Part shown: in pieces, positions 35,301 to 47,503 of the stretch | Position numbering within the stretch: the first letter of the stretch is position 1 | Layout: each line of letters opens with the position of its first letter | Assembly: GCA_036674765.1 (NCBI GenBank) | Contig: JARVKI010000002.1 | Coordinates: 62,001 to 126,000 of the forward strand | From: Seiridium cupressi | Lineage: Eukaryota > Ascomycota > Sordariomycetes > Amphisphaeriales > Sporocadaceae | Direction: 5' to 3' | Length of the DNA stretch: 64,000 nucleotides | The notes under the pieces: generated by a model | Database searches by the model: none | What the model saw: only the letters and a program-made list of their open reading frames with translations | What the model was told of the DNA's origin: nothing | Program-made: the position numbers and the translations under genes

Positions 35301-37081
35301 CTGAGGAGTACGGCAAGGATGCGCTAAGCCTCACGGTCGGTGAGCTTGGTGTAGGCTTGGTCTGAACCTTCCAGCCAGCGAAAAACAGTGGTTCGATCCT
35401 CTTGTGGGTATGATCTCTGACTCGCCCAACTGGCTTGCTTCACTAACCATACCTTTACATCGGCTTTGGAATCTGCTGAGGTCAAGTTCATCCTTTCGAC
35501 GAAAAGTCTCAGTCTTTAGTCCGTGGCAAGCCATACAGATGCTGTGGTTCGGTAGAAGTCGACGTGAAAACCAGCACCAGGATCGGCTTGAGGTTCTGGT
35601 GAAGCCACAGTCTTGCTTTTCGAGAACGCCGATTTCGTAGCTTGAACGCAGAGCGAGCTTCAAGATGTTGCTTGACTAAAGCCTGATGATCTCGACTTGG
35701 AAGTTTCGTCTAGACAGGCGGAAAAGGCTATAAAATTCACAGTTTAAAAGCTTCTATTCTTGCTGTATATCTTCACATTAATTTCACAAAGCATGTACGC
35801 ATGACAGAGTAGTCACAAGGCACGAATGGCTGTTTCACTCCCACCGTGACCATTGCACGATAAAGGCGGGCTCCTGGTGCAACGCAACCCACTGATGGAT
35901 CTGATTTCGGCCCTTGCATTGCTCAAATCTCAAAGAAGCACAGAACATATGAGTTGCTAGATACTGTATGATCATAAGAGAACTCAACCGCAACATGTTT
36001 CTTAACAACTGGGAACGAACTATAATTACCTCCATCGGCGATCGAGATATGATTTGGAAAAGAAACGTATCCCGAGCACACTAGTGCTAACTCTTGTTAT
36101 CAAATTTTCCTGAGCTATGATTAATGGGATTGAACACGAGGCTTATAAGGCATCCCTGAGAGCCTTGGGGCTCGCATCAGTTTACTTTACTGTACATCCA
36201 TCGACCGATCTCTATAGAATTACGTGGAAGCAGCCGTCAGGATTTCGCGGCAGCCCTCGCGGGGGTGTACCCAACGCCAAGGATTCCCCAGATTCGTGTG
36301 CCAATGGCAGCCGGCTCATGACAAGGGTGCTACATAGTAGGAATTATAGCTAGTGCCAAATGGTGGATGCACGGGAACTGCCGTATGACGGATTGATACA
36401 ATGCAAGGAGAATGATGAAAAAAACCTTTAGTTGAGTATTCGTAGGATGCCTTGATTGACGCCGCCACTTTCACTGACTTTCTCCCTGCATGTATCAGGT
36501 AGAAATACTGAATGACATTACCCTGAAACGAGAAGCAAGAGGTTTTTCCACTTTCAGATTCGTCCTCAGCCGCACTCAGCCGCACCCAAATGGGATGATG
36601 TACAACGCCTTTGAGGATTGTCGCTAGCACACCATACAGGATGCTCAACCGTCAACCTCTTGTAACGCCGGATCTCGGCTAGATGGAGTAGAAATAGCGG
36701 TAGTCGCACCAAAAATCAGCCTTACCGTACGTAGAAACGCCATCCCCAGAAAGCTCGACCAATCGCACAATTCATCACAGCGCTTGTTTGTTTTTGTGTT
36801 GTCGGATTGTTTGGAGAATGGTTATCGTATTCCAGTGGTGTTTTTACTCTCCGATGTTCCCGCCGTATGTTTCACTTATCTTATCCCCAATTCCTGATCG
36901 AGAAGAGGTTCTCCTTCTTTGTTTCTTTCCTTCCTTCCTTCTTTCCTGAGAGTTGTCCTACAGAACCTACAACACTTTTCAACCCACTTTCATTTACGGA
37001 TAATACCACTCAATACCACAGACATATCCATAGATCATATCACATCAACATGGTTCTCGATTGCACGACGTCACCCAATTC
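35301..37081. other. Gene-poor stretch and 5' leader of a HET gene
   Basis: No gene recognised between about 35301 and 36800; minus frames at 35331-35663 and 36316-36648 lack domains. A pyrimidine tract (CT-rich, 36911-36950, with ccttccttcctt) and AATACCAC-type leader precede the HET gene and look like its core promoter. An upstream ATG at 37050 opens a 34-codon frame that overlaps the chosen start. Confidence 0.45.
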
Positions 37082-39935
37082 ATGGACCCGACACGCCTCG
37101 CACAGAAATACCCAACCATGGGAGCCATCATGCCGCAGGAGAGGGCCGAGATGAGCCACGCAAGTCATAGACAACCTGTGAGTCCTTCGGATAATTCGAA
37201 CATAAGCGGAACAAGCCGTAGTTTCGAGAACCATTTTATTTTGAACGGGTTGATAATCCTATGGTTCCAAGTGACCATTGACAGGGAATGACTCACGAGT
37301 GTGAGCTCTCCATTTCAGCTCAACATGCGACAGAAACTCCATCACGCTATAGATACTCTATATAGTACCTAACATAGCTAACGACTATACGTAGAACTCT
37401 AGTATCATTCGCCACCGCGACGCTCTCGAGAAGCATAACCCCGGACCGCTACCAAAGAGGCAGCGTGATGATAGCCGCCAGAGATCAGGGCAACGCAGCG
37501 CTCCTTCCACCAAGCGTGCCCGACTGGCGCTGCCTGAGACACTGAACGAGCTGTGCGCTGAATGCAAAAGCATATGCTGGAGTGGCATAGACGAGTATTT
37601 GGACTATGATGGAATAATCGACTGGCGCGGGAAGCTGGTTTGTCGAGTTGGGAAGCGCTATCGGCGCAAAGCCGCTGATGATCCTTGTCCGCTATGCCGC
37701 CAACTGCGCGCCCCTTGGATAGAGCGCTTCAAGAGAGACCCCGACAATCCGGATTGGAAGGACAAAGACTTTGGCGACGAAATTCACATCTTCCGTCACC
37801 TGCGCCATCTCCCCCACGTCAACGACTTTCCCTCGGCGCGATACGTCCTCCGAGAAAATAATGCTCCGTATCACATCGCTGTCGTTCCGAGTGGGCAAGG
37901 ATGGAAAGAGGAGTTCAGAGAGCACGTTGCGAAAAACGGGATGCTCGTGATCATCTCTCCGAGTCATCACCCGGAAGCCAAGCTCTTTGCACCCCAGCAG
38001 ATATCCAAAAAGTTTGAACCCAGCACAGTCCTACCCTGGCTGAAGCGATGCGCGCATCACCGAGAGCTGTGCAATCCCAAGTCGCCGAAAGTCGAGGGTA
38101 TGAAGGTCGTAGACTGTCTTCCCGCAAAACCAATCCTCCGCTTCCATCGTCCGGATTATAAATATGTTGCGCTTAGCTACGTATGGGGACCAACAACTGA
38201 TGACAATGGTTTGCCGGGAGGACAACCTGTGGCGTGCACAACCATGGGGTACAGGCAAAGAGTGCGTACCGTTACGACTCGGTCGGAACCTCTGCAGCCG
38301 ATCCCTCACAATGCTTCATCCAAGTCCACTCGGGTGCACAGTAAAGGGAAGGTGCCGAGTGCGGGCAAAGCACTGGGCCAAAGACTCAGAATTACCCCCG
38401 ACACTGACTCAACGGCGGTATCGCCCCGTCGTCGTCCATGGAATGAGCTACCTGATACCTTGCCCCTCACGATAAGAGATGCAATCCAGGTCACTAAATC
38501 CTTGGGCTATCGCTACCTGTGGGTAGACAAATACTGCATCGACCAGGATAATGAAGAGGAGAAAAAAGAGCAGTGCAGCCGAATGGGAGACATATACTCT
38601 GGGTCACAGCTTACTATTTTCGCCCTGAGAGAAGATGCAAACTCTGGCTTACCCGGTGTGAGTACTGAGGCTCGACAGTGGCAACGGCAGTGCACCACCG
38701 TAGGCAAGTATGATTTGATATATACTCTAGAAGATCCGCACTACTCCATCCATCACTCCCGGTGGTCGGAACGAGCATGGACATACCAAGAAGGCCTGTT
38801 TTCGACACGCCGGCTGTTCTTCACCGAGCACCAAGTCTACTTCGAATGCAATGCCATGAATTGCACCGAAGTCTTCGCCAGCCAACTCAAATTTCTCCAT
38901 ATTCTGTCCGGCCAGCGATTCCGAGCCCTCCATCGCGCCGGAAGCTTCATATGCGGCAACTCGAATGGCTGGTCTCATGTCAACATTAGGCAGAGCCAAG
39001 CCAATCACCGCAAGGTGGACCTCATCCGCCGTTGCCAGTATCAAACCCAGCAATACACCAAGAGAGAGCTGACGAACAAGGATGACGTTCTCAAGGCGTA
39101 CGCTGGAATATCGTATTTCTACGCCAAGTCGGGCGCACAGATATACAGCCTGGCGGGGCTGGCCATTCCATACCCCATCGCCAGGATGTGGGACAGAAGA
39201 CCCGAGTATCTCAACCACCTCAGTTATGCGCTGGCTTGGACGCACCGCCCTTGGCACATTGACCTAGACGTAGTTCCCAAGCCCATGCCTCGTCACAGGT
39301 TTCCTTCCTGGTCGTGGACTGGATGGTTTGGCGAGATAGAGAGGAGGGGTGACCTGCCATACTGCTGGACCAGCAAGCTGAGCTCTGTGAAGTTCAGTTC
39401 TCGGGAAGGACTCGACGGCCCAATCGTCAACCGCGACTACGAGTGGGTGCAGGCGAGGCGACCACACGAGCCGGATCTGCACCGCATGCTCCTCGCTGCC
39501 AAGCTACTGTACTTTGACGCACATGTGCTCAATGCTCGAGACATCGTCTTCTGGTGGCGGAGCGCTTCAGATCCCACGCAGTGGACTCCCTCGCCTAAGC
39601 TTCACTTCCACCTCTCCATTGGGCCGTATGAACTTGGCGAAATACAGGAGAAGCTACACAGGTCCGAGTGGGAATGCGTCGTGTTGGGGATACACGGGCA
39701 ACCCCGCGCGGACATCTTGAGCGCCATACAGACGGCGGACAAGAAGGGGGCGAAGGCGAGGAATCGTCGGATAGAACTGATCGAGTGCAAGGAACGCGAT
39801 TCGATTGTCTGTCTCATTGTGCATACGAACGAGAAGGGTTACTCATATCGGATCGGCCTTCTCAAGGTTGACCTCAAGGGATCGGGAGTGGAAAGGTGGG
39901 GTTTGGGTCCGAAGAGAAGCTTCAAGATGAAGTAG
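37082..39935 (+). CDS. HET-domain protein
   Basis: Large HET protein. Two exons: 37082-37177 and 37395-39935 (878 aa), GTGAGT donor and CGTAG acceptor, both phase 0. After a basic Arg-rich leader (KRQRDDSRQRSG) come C-x2-C pairs (CAECKSIC, CPLCRQL), then HET motifs: YVALSYVWGP, LPLTIRDAIQVTKSLGYRYL, WVDKYCIDQDNEEEK, MGDIYSGSQLTIFA, ERAWTYQEGLFSTRRLFF, VLKAYAGISYF and FPSWSWTGWFG. The HET domain is interrupted by a ~75-residue insertion (38205-38430) rich in Ser/Thr/Pro/Arg between YVWGP and the helix-2 block, unusually long for the family. The exon-1 start is inferred; the ATG at 37050 is in another frame. Probable role: allorecognition or cell-death signalling (family inference). Confidence 0.86.
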
Positions 39936-40409
39936 TAGTCATGGCTCGCGGGTTCTCGCCGCAGGAACATTCTAGGAGCTTCTCGCAAGTTACTATGATC
40001 GATTTCGTTGTGTAGTACGGGTACTGGGTTAGTATACAACTTCATTCTTATCATTCCATGTGAATTAACGTCAAGGTAAAAATACGATTGTTGCTTTATA
40101 AATGCTTGAAAATTAAATTTTTATTTTAATCGCCTACCAAGTCAGTGTCTATCATGTTCCATGTCTAATGCGATTCATTGCAGACTACATTAAAAGCAGT
40201 CTTACTTCCGTGGTCTAGTAGCTCTTCCGGTTGATATAAAAATTAGCCGCCATGGAATGCGCCGGCTCTATGTACATGAATTCCTGGTAGCTAAGTCAGT
40301 TCATATAAATCATATGCCGTAAAGTTTCATACATGAGCGCATGAACATCGCCAACCCATCCAAACTCACAAATCAGATGCGACGCTAGATTCCAAACCAA
40401 TAATTTACC
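39936..40409. other. Intergenic between convergent HET genes
   Basis: 3' flanks of two convergent HET genes. An AT-rich segment near 40080-40130 (aaattaaatttttattttaa) probably contains the polyadenylation signals. Confidence 0.55.
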
Positions 40410-42420
40410 TCACCGTATCACAAATGTCTCAATTGAAATTTCCCCCCGATCCAACATTTCCTGAGGCTCGCCATTCATCAGACCTAAGACCCAGCATGAC
40501 CCGATATTCTCCCACCGATCCTCTCTACATTTCCTCAAGACTACGGGTAGTTTACACCCACTGAGTGCACAAATTCTGTCATCTTCTCTCATGCCAAGAG
40601 GTCCTACACCCAGGTGTCCTTTGCAAGTCGAGAAGACCTTCCAGTCCGACAACCTTGCCCAACAATCTTCGATAATGATTTCCGACAGTAGGTCTAATGA
40701 ATCGTTGACATGGAGGTCTTGGGCGTCTTGATTCCATGTGTCGTTGAGGCGCACGTCGCTGCTATCTCGAAAATGCATTTCTAAACTTGACGCCTTTTCA
40801 ATATTGTGCTGACCATGTCCAGTGTCCAGTTCACTTTCGCCATGGCATAGAACGTAGCGAAATGCTTGTGTGATAGAACAATGTGGCTGACTGGTATGCT
40901 CGAGGTCTTTGTTTTGTGTTGAATCCCAACCCGTGAATAAGACCAAGAATTGGTGATACAGAGGATATGTGGTGCCTTCCGGCAACATATCATCCACCCG
41001 ATGCATGAAATATTTGCATAACTTCCAGGTTTCTTTCATGGCTGTTGCAAAATCTCGCGCGTAAAACTCATCCCAGCGCCGTTCCGTCTGTAAAGTTGTC
41101 TTGACCTTATCACAATCCACACCATTAACGACAAGAAGACCAGGGTCTAGGGTCAGAAAAGGGGAAGTCGAAAGCCCTGTGATGGCCGCGGAGCCAGAGA
41201 AAGCGAATGTCCCTACAGGAAACTCAGATGTTAGGGAGAACAGCCGAGGAAGCCATGTAGGCAGACCGTATGAGTCAGGGTTTTTCCTGTAAACGCCCAG
41301 TCCACTGTATTGCAAGAGCAGATTGATTGCCCTGCCGGCTCCTAAAGATTTCATCAAGCCTTGGGCCCAATCCAAGTATATTTCACTAACACTCTTATTG
41401 TAATCCGGATCAATTGTGGTAATCAAACCAGCCAGACCATAGACCATGTCTCGGGGCTCGGTCGCGCTCGTGTGAAGAGCAAGATCAAAGATTGTAATCT
41501 GGCCAGCACTAGCAGATCCTTGTTTTAGCCTCTTTACCAACTTCCATGTTGGAAATATAGAAAAACCTTTTTGGGTGAAGGCCTTCCATTGGTTCTCTGT
41601 AAGGCTCAGCGAACGGGTTGGCGGCGCTGGGGGGTTCCGCCCTGCGAGCTGATCCCGGGAATTCATAGAACGTCGAGAAGTTCCGACAGCTAAGAGTCTC
41701 TTTCCCATGAACGAAATAGTGCGTATTCATATTTGCCAGTACCAACTCTTGAACAATCCACGTTCGATCCCAATATCGCGACTGGGATAACATTAGGATG
41801 GCTAACCAGGGTACCACCTCATCTGTGGAATTCTGTGGTGTCTGCCAGAAGTCGTGATGGTTCACGAGCCATTCTATCCCCCTCTCCATATCAAGTTCCC
41901 CCCCTTCGATGTCTCCAGGTTGTTGCAACGGCCTTAGAGACGAAGCGATATCGCTTATGGCATCAAATGCGACCCTGATTCTCGAGTCGCGGTACCCTAA
42001 CCAAGACAACACCGGTTTCGCATGCCGATATATATCTCCCATATGGGCCACTTGGTGATTGCGCTCCTGCGTATCGTTCTGGTTGATGCAAAGAGCGTCG
42101 ACCCACAAGGGTAGTCTGTTGTCCTCGGATCGCAACATATCGTAGTTACGGAAGTGCCACAGTGCATGGCGAAGATTCGTCGTTACCTTCACTTCGATCC
42201 CATTCGCAAAGACATTGTACGTCTGACTAGACGTCCCCCAGACGTACGAGAGCGCTGCAAACTGAAGTTCGGGCGTGAGCTGCGCCGTATACAGCTCACA
42301 GCAGATGGGATCGTCGTCATTTTCAGCTGGCAACAATCTGATCAATCGAATGGAGCGACGAGTAAGATCTAAGGAATCATAGACAGAGTGTGGCAGGTCT
42401 GACGCTTGTTCCGAAGCCAT
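40410..42420 (-). CDS. HET-domain protein with frame break at a C6/G6 run
   Basis: HET-domain gene read in two overlapping minus frames. Upstream frame (42420 to about 41635): SIRLIRLLP, FAALSYVWGTSSQ, NLRHALWHFRNYD, LPLWVDALCINQND, MGDIYRHAKPVLSWLG and WIVQELVLA, the canonical HET order for this subclass. Downstream frame (about 41630 to 40410): NQWKAFTQKGFSIFPTW, TEPRDMVYGLAGL, then the usual variable C-terminal domain, ending ...SIETFVIR. The frames overlap through 41509-41708 with no GT..AG intron of suitable phase. They can be joined across the homopolymer at 41629-41634 (G6 on plus). Either a 1-nt indel has broken the gene or the run is mis-sequenced. Intact length would be about 660 aa. 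Confidence 0.8.
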
Positions 42421-42764
42421 CGGGATGTCTTGGTCTGAGACTCGTCCTAATGAAGTGCGTCCATTACAAGAAGGAGATTTTAAACATTGGATACCAACCG
42501 ATATAGAGGGAGATAACGAGAGACTGAGTCTATAAGAAAGAAAGCGGGGTTCATCAATTCCAGGCTGTGCCCTGCAGCATGACGTGTCAGGCGTTTTTGA
42601 TCCATGTAATCAGGATCTTTGGCTGTTTGGACATATTCGGGAATAATTAGGGAAGATTTATTATTTGTTTGTATTCGGTACTGTCCAAAGTACTGGGGCT
42701 AGGGATCAAAGAGCTCTGGCTATTTCCATTAAGGCTATAGCCTGGCTTTGTTTTGAGGTTCAAG
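42421..42764. other. Intergenic
   Basis: Between the HET gene head and the 3' end of the M3 peptidase (both minus). No feature recognised. Confidence 0.5.
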
Positions 42765-44873
42765 TCAAGCACCTACGCCTAGTTCTCGGTAGAAAGCCTC
42801 ACTGCTGGGCTGACGACCCAAGAATTGCTCCAATGTAACCATCTCGTCCTGGCTGCCACCACGTTCCAGAACCGTGTGACGGTACCTTCGGCCCTCCTTC
42901 TCGTCCATTGGGTTCTTCTTGAAGTGGCTATAAAACATGTCGGTGCTATATACTAGAGAAGAAAGGTAACCGTAGTAACCAGCATCGTAACCGCCAATCA
43001 AATGCCCGAAAGTGGCTTGTCCATGGCCCCATGTGCTAGATTCACCAAGTGCTTCCGGACCGTCAAGTCCAGCGATCTCACTTCTGAGGTCATTGTATAG
43101 TTTGCTGAGATCCAACTTCTCCAATTCTTCATGAGTGTTGGGGGAGTGGACAGTCATATCGTAGATACCGAAGTGAAGCTGTCTCAAGTTGAAAAGTGCA
43201 TCATTGACATGCTTGGTCGAGATCTGCTTCTCAATCAAGTCATCCGGAATAGGCTCTCCTGTCTCATAATGCTTTGACAGTGCCTTGATTTGGCTTGGCG
43301 TCCAGCACCAGTTCTCTAGCATTTGACTTGGAGCCTCGACAAAGTCCCTGACCGTGCTTGTGCCGTGAAATCGGCTATATTTGCAACGACCAGCCAAATC
43401 GTGGATACCGTGACCGAGCTCATGGAAAAGTGTGACGACTTCGTCGTGCTTGAGAAGGGAAGGCTTCTTTTCGGTGGGCTTCGAGAAGTTGCAGACAAGA
43501 GCTGTCGCCGGATATCGACGAGACCCATCGGGCTTCAGATAGCCTGGTTGAAGGTTGAAGTTTGCAGCATGACCATATTTGCCAGGACGGGGGTGAAGAT
43601 CCAGGTAGAGGTATCCGACAAAAGCATCTCCTTCTGTGCTATCATCCCACACTGAGAAGATAACGACATCCTCGTGCCAGGCAATATCCTCTGCCTTACT
43701 GGTCGGCGACAGTCTCGCACGTTCCTTCTCATCCAGCTCAACGAATGCAAGGCCGAAGATCTCCTCAAAGATCTGAAGCATGCTTCGGATTGTGGATGAC
43801 AGAGGGAAGTATTCAGCGATCTTTGTTTCGTCGATATTATACTCTTTTTCAACCATCATTCTATCGTAGAAACGGTGGTCCCATAGGTAATATTTACCAT
43901 CGGGTTTAAGGCCCCTCGACTCTTCATCCTTGTTCTTCAGCTCAAGAAGATGCTGCTTTTCTTTCACACCACCAGCCGCCAACCGTTTGCGAAGATCAGA
44001 CAAGAAAGTGTTCACGGTAGCAGGCTCCTTAGCCATCTTGTCTTCGATACGAAGGGCAGCATGGTTGGGGTAGCCAAGCATCCGAGCTGCCTCATCTCTG
44101 AGTAAGATGGCTTCCCTGAATAATGGAACGTTGTCATTAATCTTGTTCTCGTTCGCAATGAAGATCTTTTTCCTCGTCTCCGGGTTCTTAGCGAACTTGA
44201 GTGCCGGGAATAGGTCAGGGTATTTGAAAGTCAGCCTGATCTTGCCGTCGTTCTCGTCCTTGCCCTTGTTCAGTCCGTCTACAACGTCGTCGGGCACACC
44301 GTCCAGCTCTTCCTTGGTGAACCAGAGGCCATCGTCCTCTTCGTTCAAGTTCTTCTGAAACTGAATGCTAATCTGGCTCAGTCTAGTCTTGATTTCCTTG
44401 AAACGGTCTCGCTGCGGGCCTTTGGGAAGACCTAAGCCATTCTTGATATAATTCTTGCGCTCCTTGTCAAGTAGTCGCAGGCTTTCGGCATCGAGATCGG
44501 GTTCATTTTCCTTCTGGCGCTTGGCGATAGAGTCCACAAGCTGGAATATGTCTTCTCTCATGTTGCATTCGATGCCAAACTCATCCATGATCTTCTCGGC
44601 CTCAGATGAAGCGTCCCGGAGCTGCGCATCGCCTGACACGTACTGATAGAACCCAAGGATCCGACCAGAAAGTCCCGACTCGTCCTCATCTTCGGCAACG
44701 GGCTTCAAGACTTTTGTAAATGAGGCCTGGTCAACGGGCACATCTGCGGCAAGCTTGTCCAGGAGACCTCGTGTCGAGTCGCAAAGCGCTTTCGCATCGC
44801 TGACAATAGACTCCTTGGTACCAATGAAGGTAGGCGGAGCCTGCGGGGGGTTCTTATACTTGTCGGGGGCCAT
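42765..44873 (-). CDS. prd1: M3-family zinc metallopeptidase (saccharolysin/thimet oligopeptidase type)
   Basis: Zinc oligopeptidase that degrades short peptides in cytosol and mitochondria. From ATG 44873 the intronless protein is 702 aa, the size of yeast Prd1. The catalytic motif H484-E-L-G-H488 (FHELGHGIHD) is complete, and the second-Glu region follows within LAGRCKYSRFHG...DFVEAPSQMLENW (E of EAPSQ). N-terminal helical half (APPTFIGT...) and C-terminal GYLSSLVYSTDMFYSHF are family-typical. The frame stays open for about 100 codons upstream of this ATG without another ATG, encoding a hydrophobic segment and Arg/Ser-rich sequence that could be a non-AUG-initiated targeting extension. I annotate the ATG form. 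Confidence 0.92.
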   Translation of the reverse strand: MAPDKYKNPPQAPPTFIGTKESIVSDAKALCDSTRGLLDKLAADVPVDQASFTKVLKPVAEDEDESGLSGRILGFYQYVSGDAQLRDASSEAEKIMDEFGIECNMREDIFQLVDSIAKRQKENEPDLDAESLRLLDKERKNYIKNGLGLPKGPQRDRFKEIKTRLSQISIQFQKNLNEEDDGLWFTKEELDGVPDDVVDGLNKGKDENDGKIRLTFKYPDLFPALKFAKNPETRKKIFIANENKINDNVPLFREAILLRDEAARMLGYPNHAALRIEDKMAKEPATVNTFLSDLRKRLAAGGVKEKQHLLELKNKDEESRGLKPDGKYYLWDHRFYDRMMVEKEYNIDETKIAEYFPLSSTIRSMLQIFEEIFGLAFVELDEKERARLSPTSKAEDIAWHEDVVIFSVWDDSTEGDAFVGYLYLDLHPRPGKYGHAANFNLQPGYLKPDGSRRYPATALVCNFSKPTEKKPSLLKHDEVVTLFHELGHGIHDLAGRCKYSRFHGTSTVRDFVEAPSQMLENWCWTPSQIKALSKHYETGEPIPDDLIEKQISTKHVNDALFNLRQLHFGIYDMTVHSPNTHEELEKLDLSKLYNDLRSEIAGLDGPEALGESSTWGHGQATFGHLIGGYDAGYYGYLSSLVYSTDMFYSHFKKNPMDEKEGRRYRHTVLERGGSQDEMVTLEQFLGRQPSSEAFYRELGVGA

Positions 44874-45989
44874 GTTGGCAGATACTATAGGTCTCGTCTG
44901 GTATACTGATGTTCGTACTAGGGATTGTGTGGTAGGCTTCGGCCGAAGGTGGTTGAGATACGATGCCAGACGAGGAAGTGCCCGAGGAGAAGCCAGGATG
45001 ATGGCTGTGAGGAGGACGAGAGAGGAAAGAAAGAGGAAGCAAGAAAAGGAAGACCTCGAGGCTCTTGTATGCGAAGGAGCCACGGTCTCAATCCTGACGT
45101 TGGGTACTTTGGAGTGCTGGTGTAGCTGCAAGGTCCTTTCAACAGGCTGGAGAGGCTTGGGAACACTGAAGGCGGGGCAGATGCGGGAACCGGTCCATTA
45201 GGAGGACGGGACGGACGCGGGGTGAGTGAATAGGTAATGAGTGACGAGATCCTATTATCCAATTGACAAGCCTAACTGTTTGGGCGCTTCTGAATCACGG
45301 GGTTGGATGCAGTGGTGCTTGGAGGTGGCCAGTTTCTAAGTTAAGCATATGAGACCCTTTTCAGCTCCAGTGCGTTAGCTTTTAGTTACCTACATTTAAC
45401 CTTACCCACTGCAAGTTGACCCTTGCGAGCTGACGGACAAGGCTGTGTGTGGGGTGGACCGCCCTGTCTCTTTTGACGTTGCAGTGAGCGCAAGTCTCCT
45501 GCTAAGCGGAAGGTAGTGAGTGACACGCTGAAGCAATACATACAGCACGTAAAACGCATTCACGATTCACTAATGGGACAAACCTGTGCATATCAACCTT
45601 GGGGAACGACGATGATTTCTCATCATTTTGTATACCATCGTTTGCTTGGTCATCTGTCAATGGCACCCTTGCGTACTCCAGGCCCATCCACTTCCTCGTA
45701 GCCAGGTTTATTGGAGTTCAAATTGGGATATCATAAAATGATTTTCCAATGTTCACCAGATGCAAACAAGCAATTAAGATACAGTCGAGACAAATGCGCA
45801 TAGACTCATTATCTGGTATATTCATCTACGAGTTGTGCCAAACAACGGCTACCCAAATTCATACAAGTGACCCATCAAACAGTACATAAACGCCGTGCCT
45901 TTCATGCAAATCCCTCGACGCCTTGTGGTCCCTCTGTATTTTGTCGAAACCAGTCAAGTCTTGCGTATTTCCTTCCTCTGACTCGGTAC
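44874..45989. other. Intergenic; promoter of M3 peptidase
   Basis: Contains the M3 gene leader (see its entry for the open upstream frame) and 3' flank of the myosin light chain gene. Frames on the plus strand (44755-45201, 45516-45701) have no domains. Confidence 0.45.
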
Positions 45990-46572
45990 TTAGTTTGCCA
46001 GAATGGTTCGGACCAGATCGGTGTAGTTGACTTGTCCAGAGCTTGTGTCCACAGCCTTGAGGAGCTCATCTACCTCTTCATCCGTCATCTTCTCGCCCAA
46101 ATTTGTCAAGATGTATTTGAGCTGTCCTACGCCGATGAAGCCCGTCATGTCCTTGTCGAAAACTTGGAAACCGCGGCAGTACTCTTCGGGCTCGCCGGGG
46201 TCGCGGAAGCCGCCGGGTCTGTTCAATACGCGCTGGAAAGTCTCGAAGTCGACTAAAAGCAACAGATTCAGTCAGCAAACGGCTTTCCCAAGGGTCCGAA
46301 ATGTGTAGTGTGCGATTTGCGCAGCACCTCGAATTGGTAGCATGCGCAGACCTTAGGGCGGTGTAGCGCATGTCACAAGAGAGTTCCAACTTACAGTCAC
46401 CACCAACATTCTTCTCCAAGTCCCTGATCTCAGTCAAAGTCGGGTTTTGACCGCAGGCGCGGAGGAGATCGCCTAAGCTGTCGAGAGTAACGCGGCCATT
46501 GCCTCGCTTGTCGAACAGAGAGAAAGCCTCCTTGTAGTTGGTAGAAGCCTGAGACTCGTAATTAGCTGCCAT
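45990..46572 (-). CDS. Cdc4/Mlc1-like myosin essential light chain (EF-hand)
   Basis: EF-hand protein of 146 aa from two exons, 46395-46572 and 45990-46252 (GTAAGT donor, TTTTAG acceptor, phase 1). Order: EAFSLFDKRGNGRVTLDSLGDLLRACGQNPT (EF1), VGGDFDFETFQRVLNRPGGF, FQVFDKDMTGFIGVGQLKYIL (EF3), LGEKMTDEEVDELL, then a degenerate EF4 (SGQVNYTDLVRTIL). The LNRPGGF motif and degenerate Ca loops match the type-II myosin essential light chain of fungi, needed for the cytokinetic ring and type-V myosin, rather than calmodulin, whose loops are all intact. An ATG directly followed by GTGAGT upstream at 46940 cannot be joined in frame and was not used. Confidence 0.9.
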
Positions 46573-47503
46573 TGTGGATGATTCGTTTGCCAATCTCGCG
46601 ATTTGCGTGCGTGTGCAGAAGACCAAAAACGAGCGGGAAGGGATGAAAACGAGTGCTGTGAATGTGGTGTTCAGGAGAGTGGTTGCGAAATCGGTAAGGC
46701 GCAGTGAGTTTGGGCTGCTGCAGTTTGCGATTCCGTTGACTGCAACCAACTGGCGCATCAGGTAAAGTTTCCTGCCGTTCACTGGCTGCTTGCGTGACTG
46801 CTGTCGGCGCGCTAAAAGCAAGGATCTGGCTGCTCTGCCTTTCTTTTGGGGTTTGAGGGGCAAGACCGGTTGCAGTTGTTTACACCTCCGCGGCCGGCAG
46901 GCCAATCGAGGATAAACTCGGGATCAGTGGAAGACTCACCATCTTGATAGAATGCAGTCGGGAGCACTTGAACAGCCGGTGAGGTGCAGAGACAGTAGCG
47001 TCAGAGACGAGTGTTGATGCTTCCTGGAGGAGTTATGGCGCTGAAACGGATTATGAGAAGAGTCAGGCCTGGACTGTCTCTCCCCTATCAACGTTGTTGA
47101 ATGTTAGGTGGAATTTTACCCCTGGTCTGTGCCTTGATGCGCCCAGATTGCTTGGTGGGGTCCGCCATCGTCAGGGGCAACCCGCTGAGAACTGCCCAAC
47201 AACGAGGGGCAATTGGCGGAAACTTGGATCAGCTCCATTCTCCTCTGCATGTAAACAGATTCACCACAGCAGGCTAGTGAGCGACTGGCTCTCAATTGAG
47301 TCCGTGGGCTGTCCGAGCTTTCACACAACCATCAACAACATTTAATGTACATACTACACTTAAGACTAAAAGCAAACGCATTCGATTTACACTATAAGAG
47401 TCTACCTACTATCTACAAAGTCCCGTGCGTGCGACTGATGCTGTCAAACTATTAAACTATCCTATGGCAATCGATATGTTGTCTCTTCGCAATCGAAAAC
47501 CCT
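46573..47503. other. Intergenic
   Basis: Leader and promoter of the light chain gene and the 3' flank of the methyltransferase gene. Minus frames extending the light chain upstream (to 46905) are not supported. No other feature seen. Confidence 0.5.

Noticed and set aside
44874..45131. Annotating the M3 peptidase from position 45131
   Set aside because: That start is TTG, not ATG; kept only as a finding.
46573..46942. One-codon first exon (ATG followed by GTGAGT at 46939) for the myosin light chain
   Set aside because: No downstream acceptor restores the EF-hand frame; ATG 46572 works without it.
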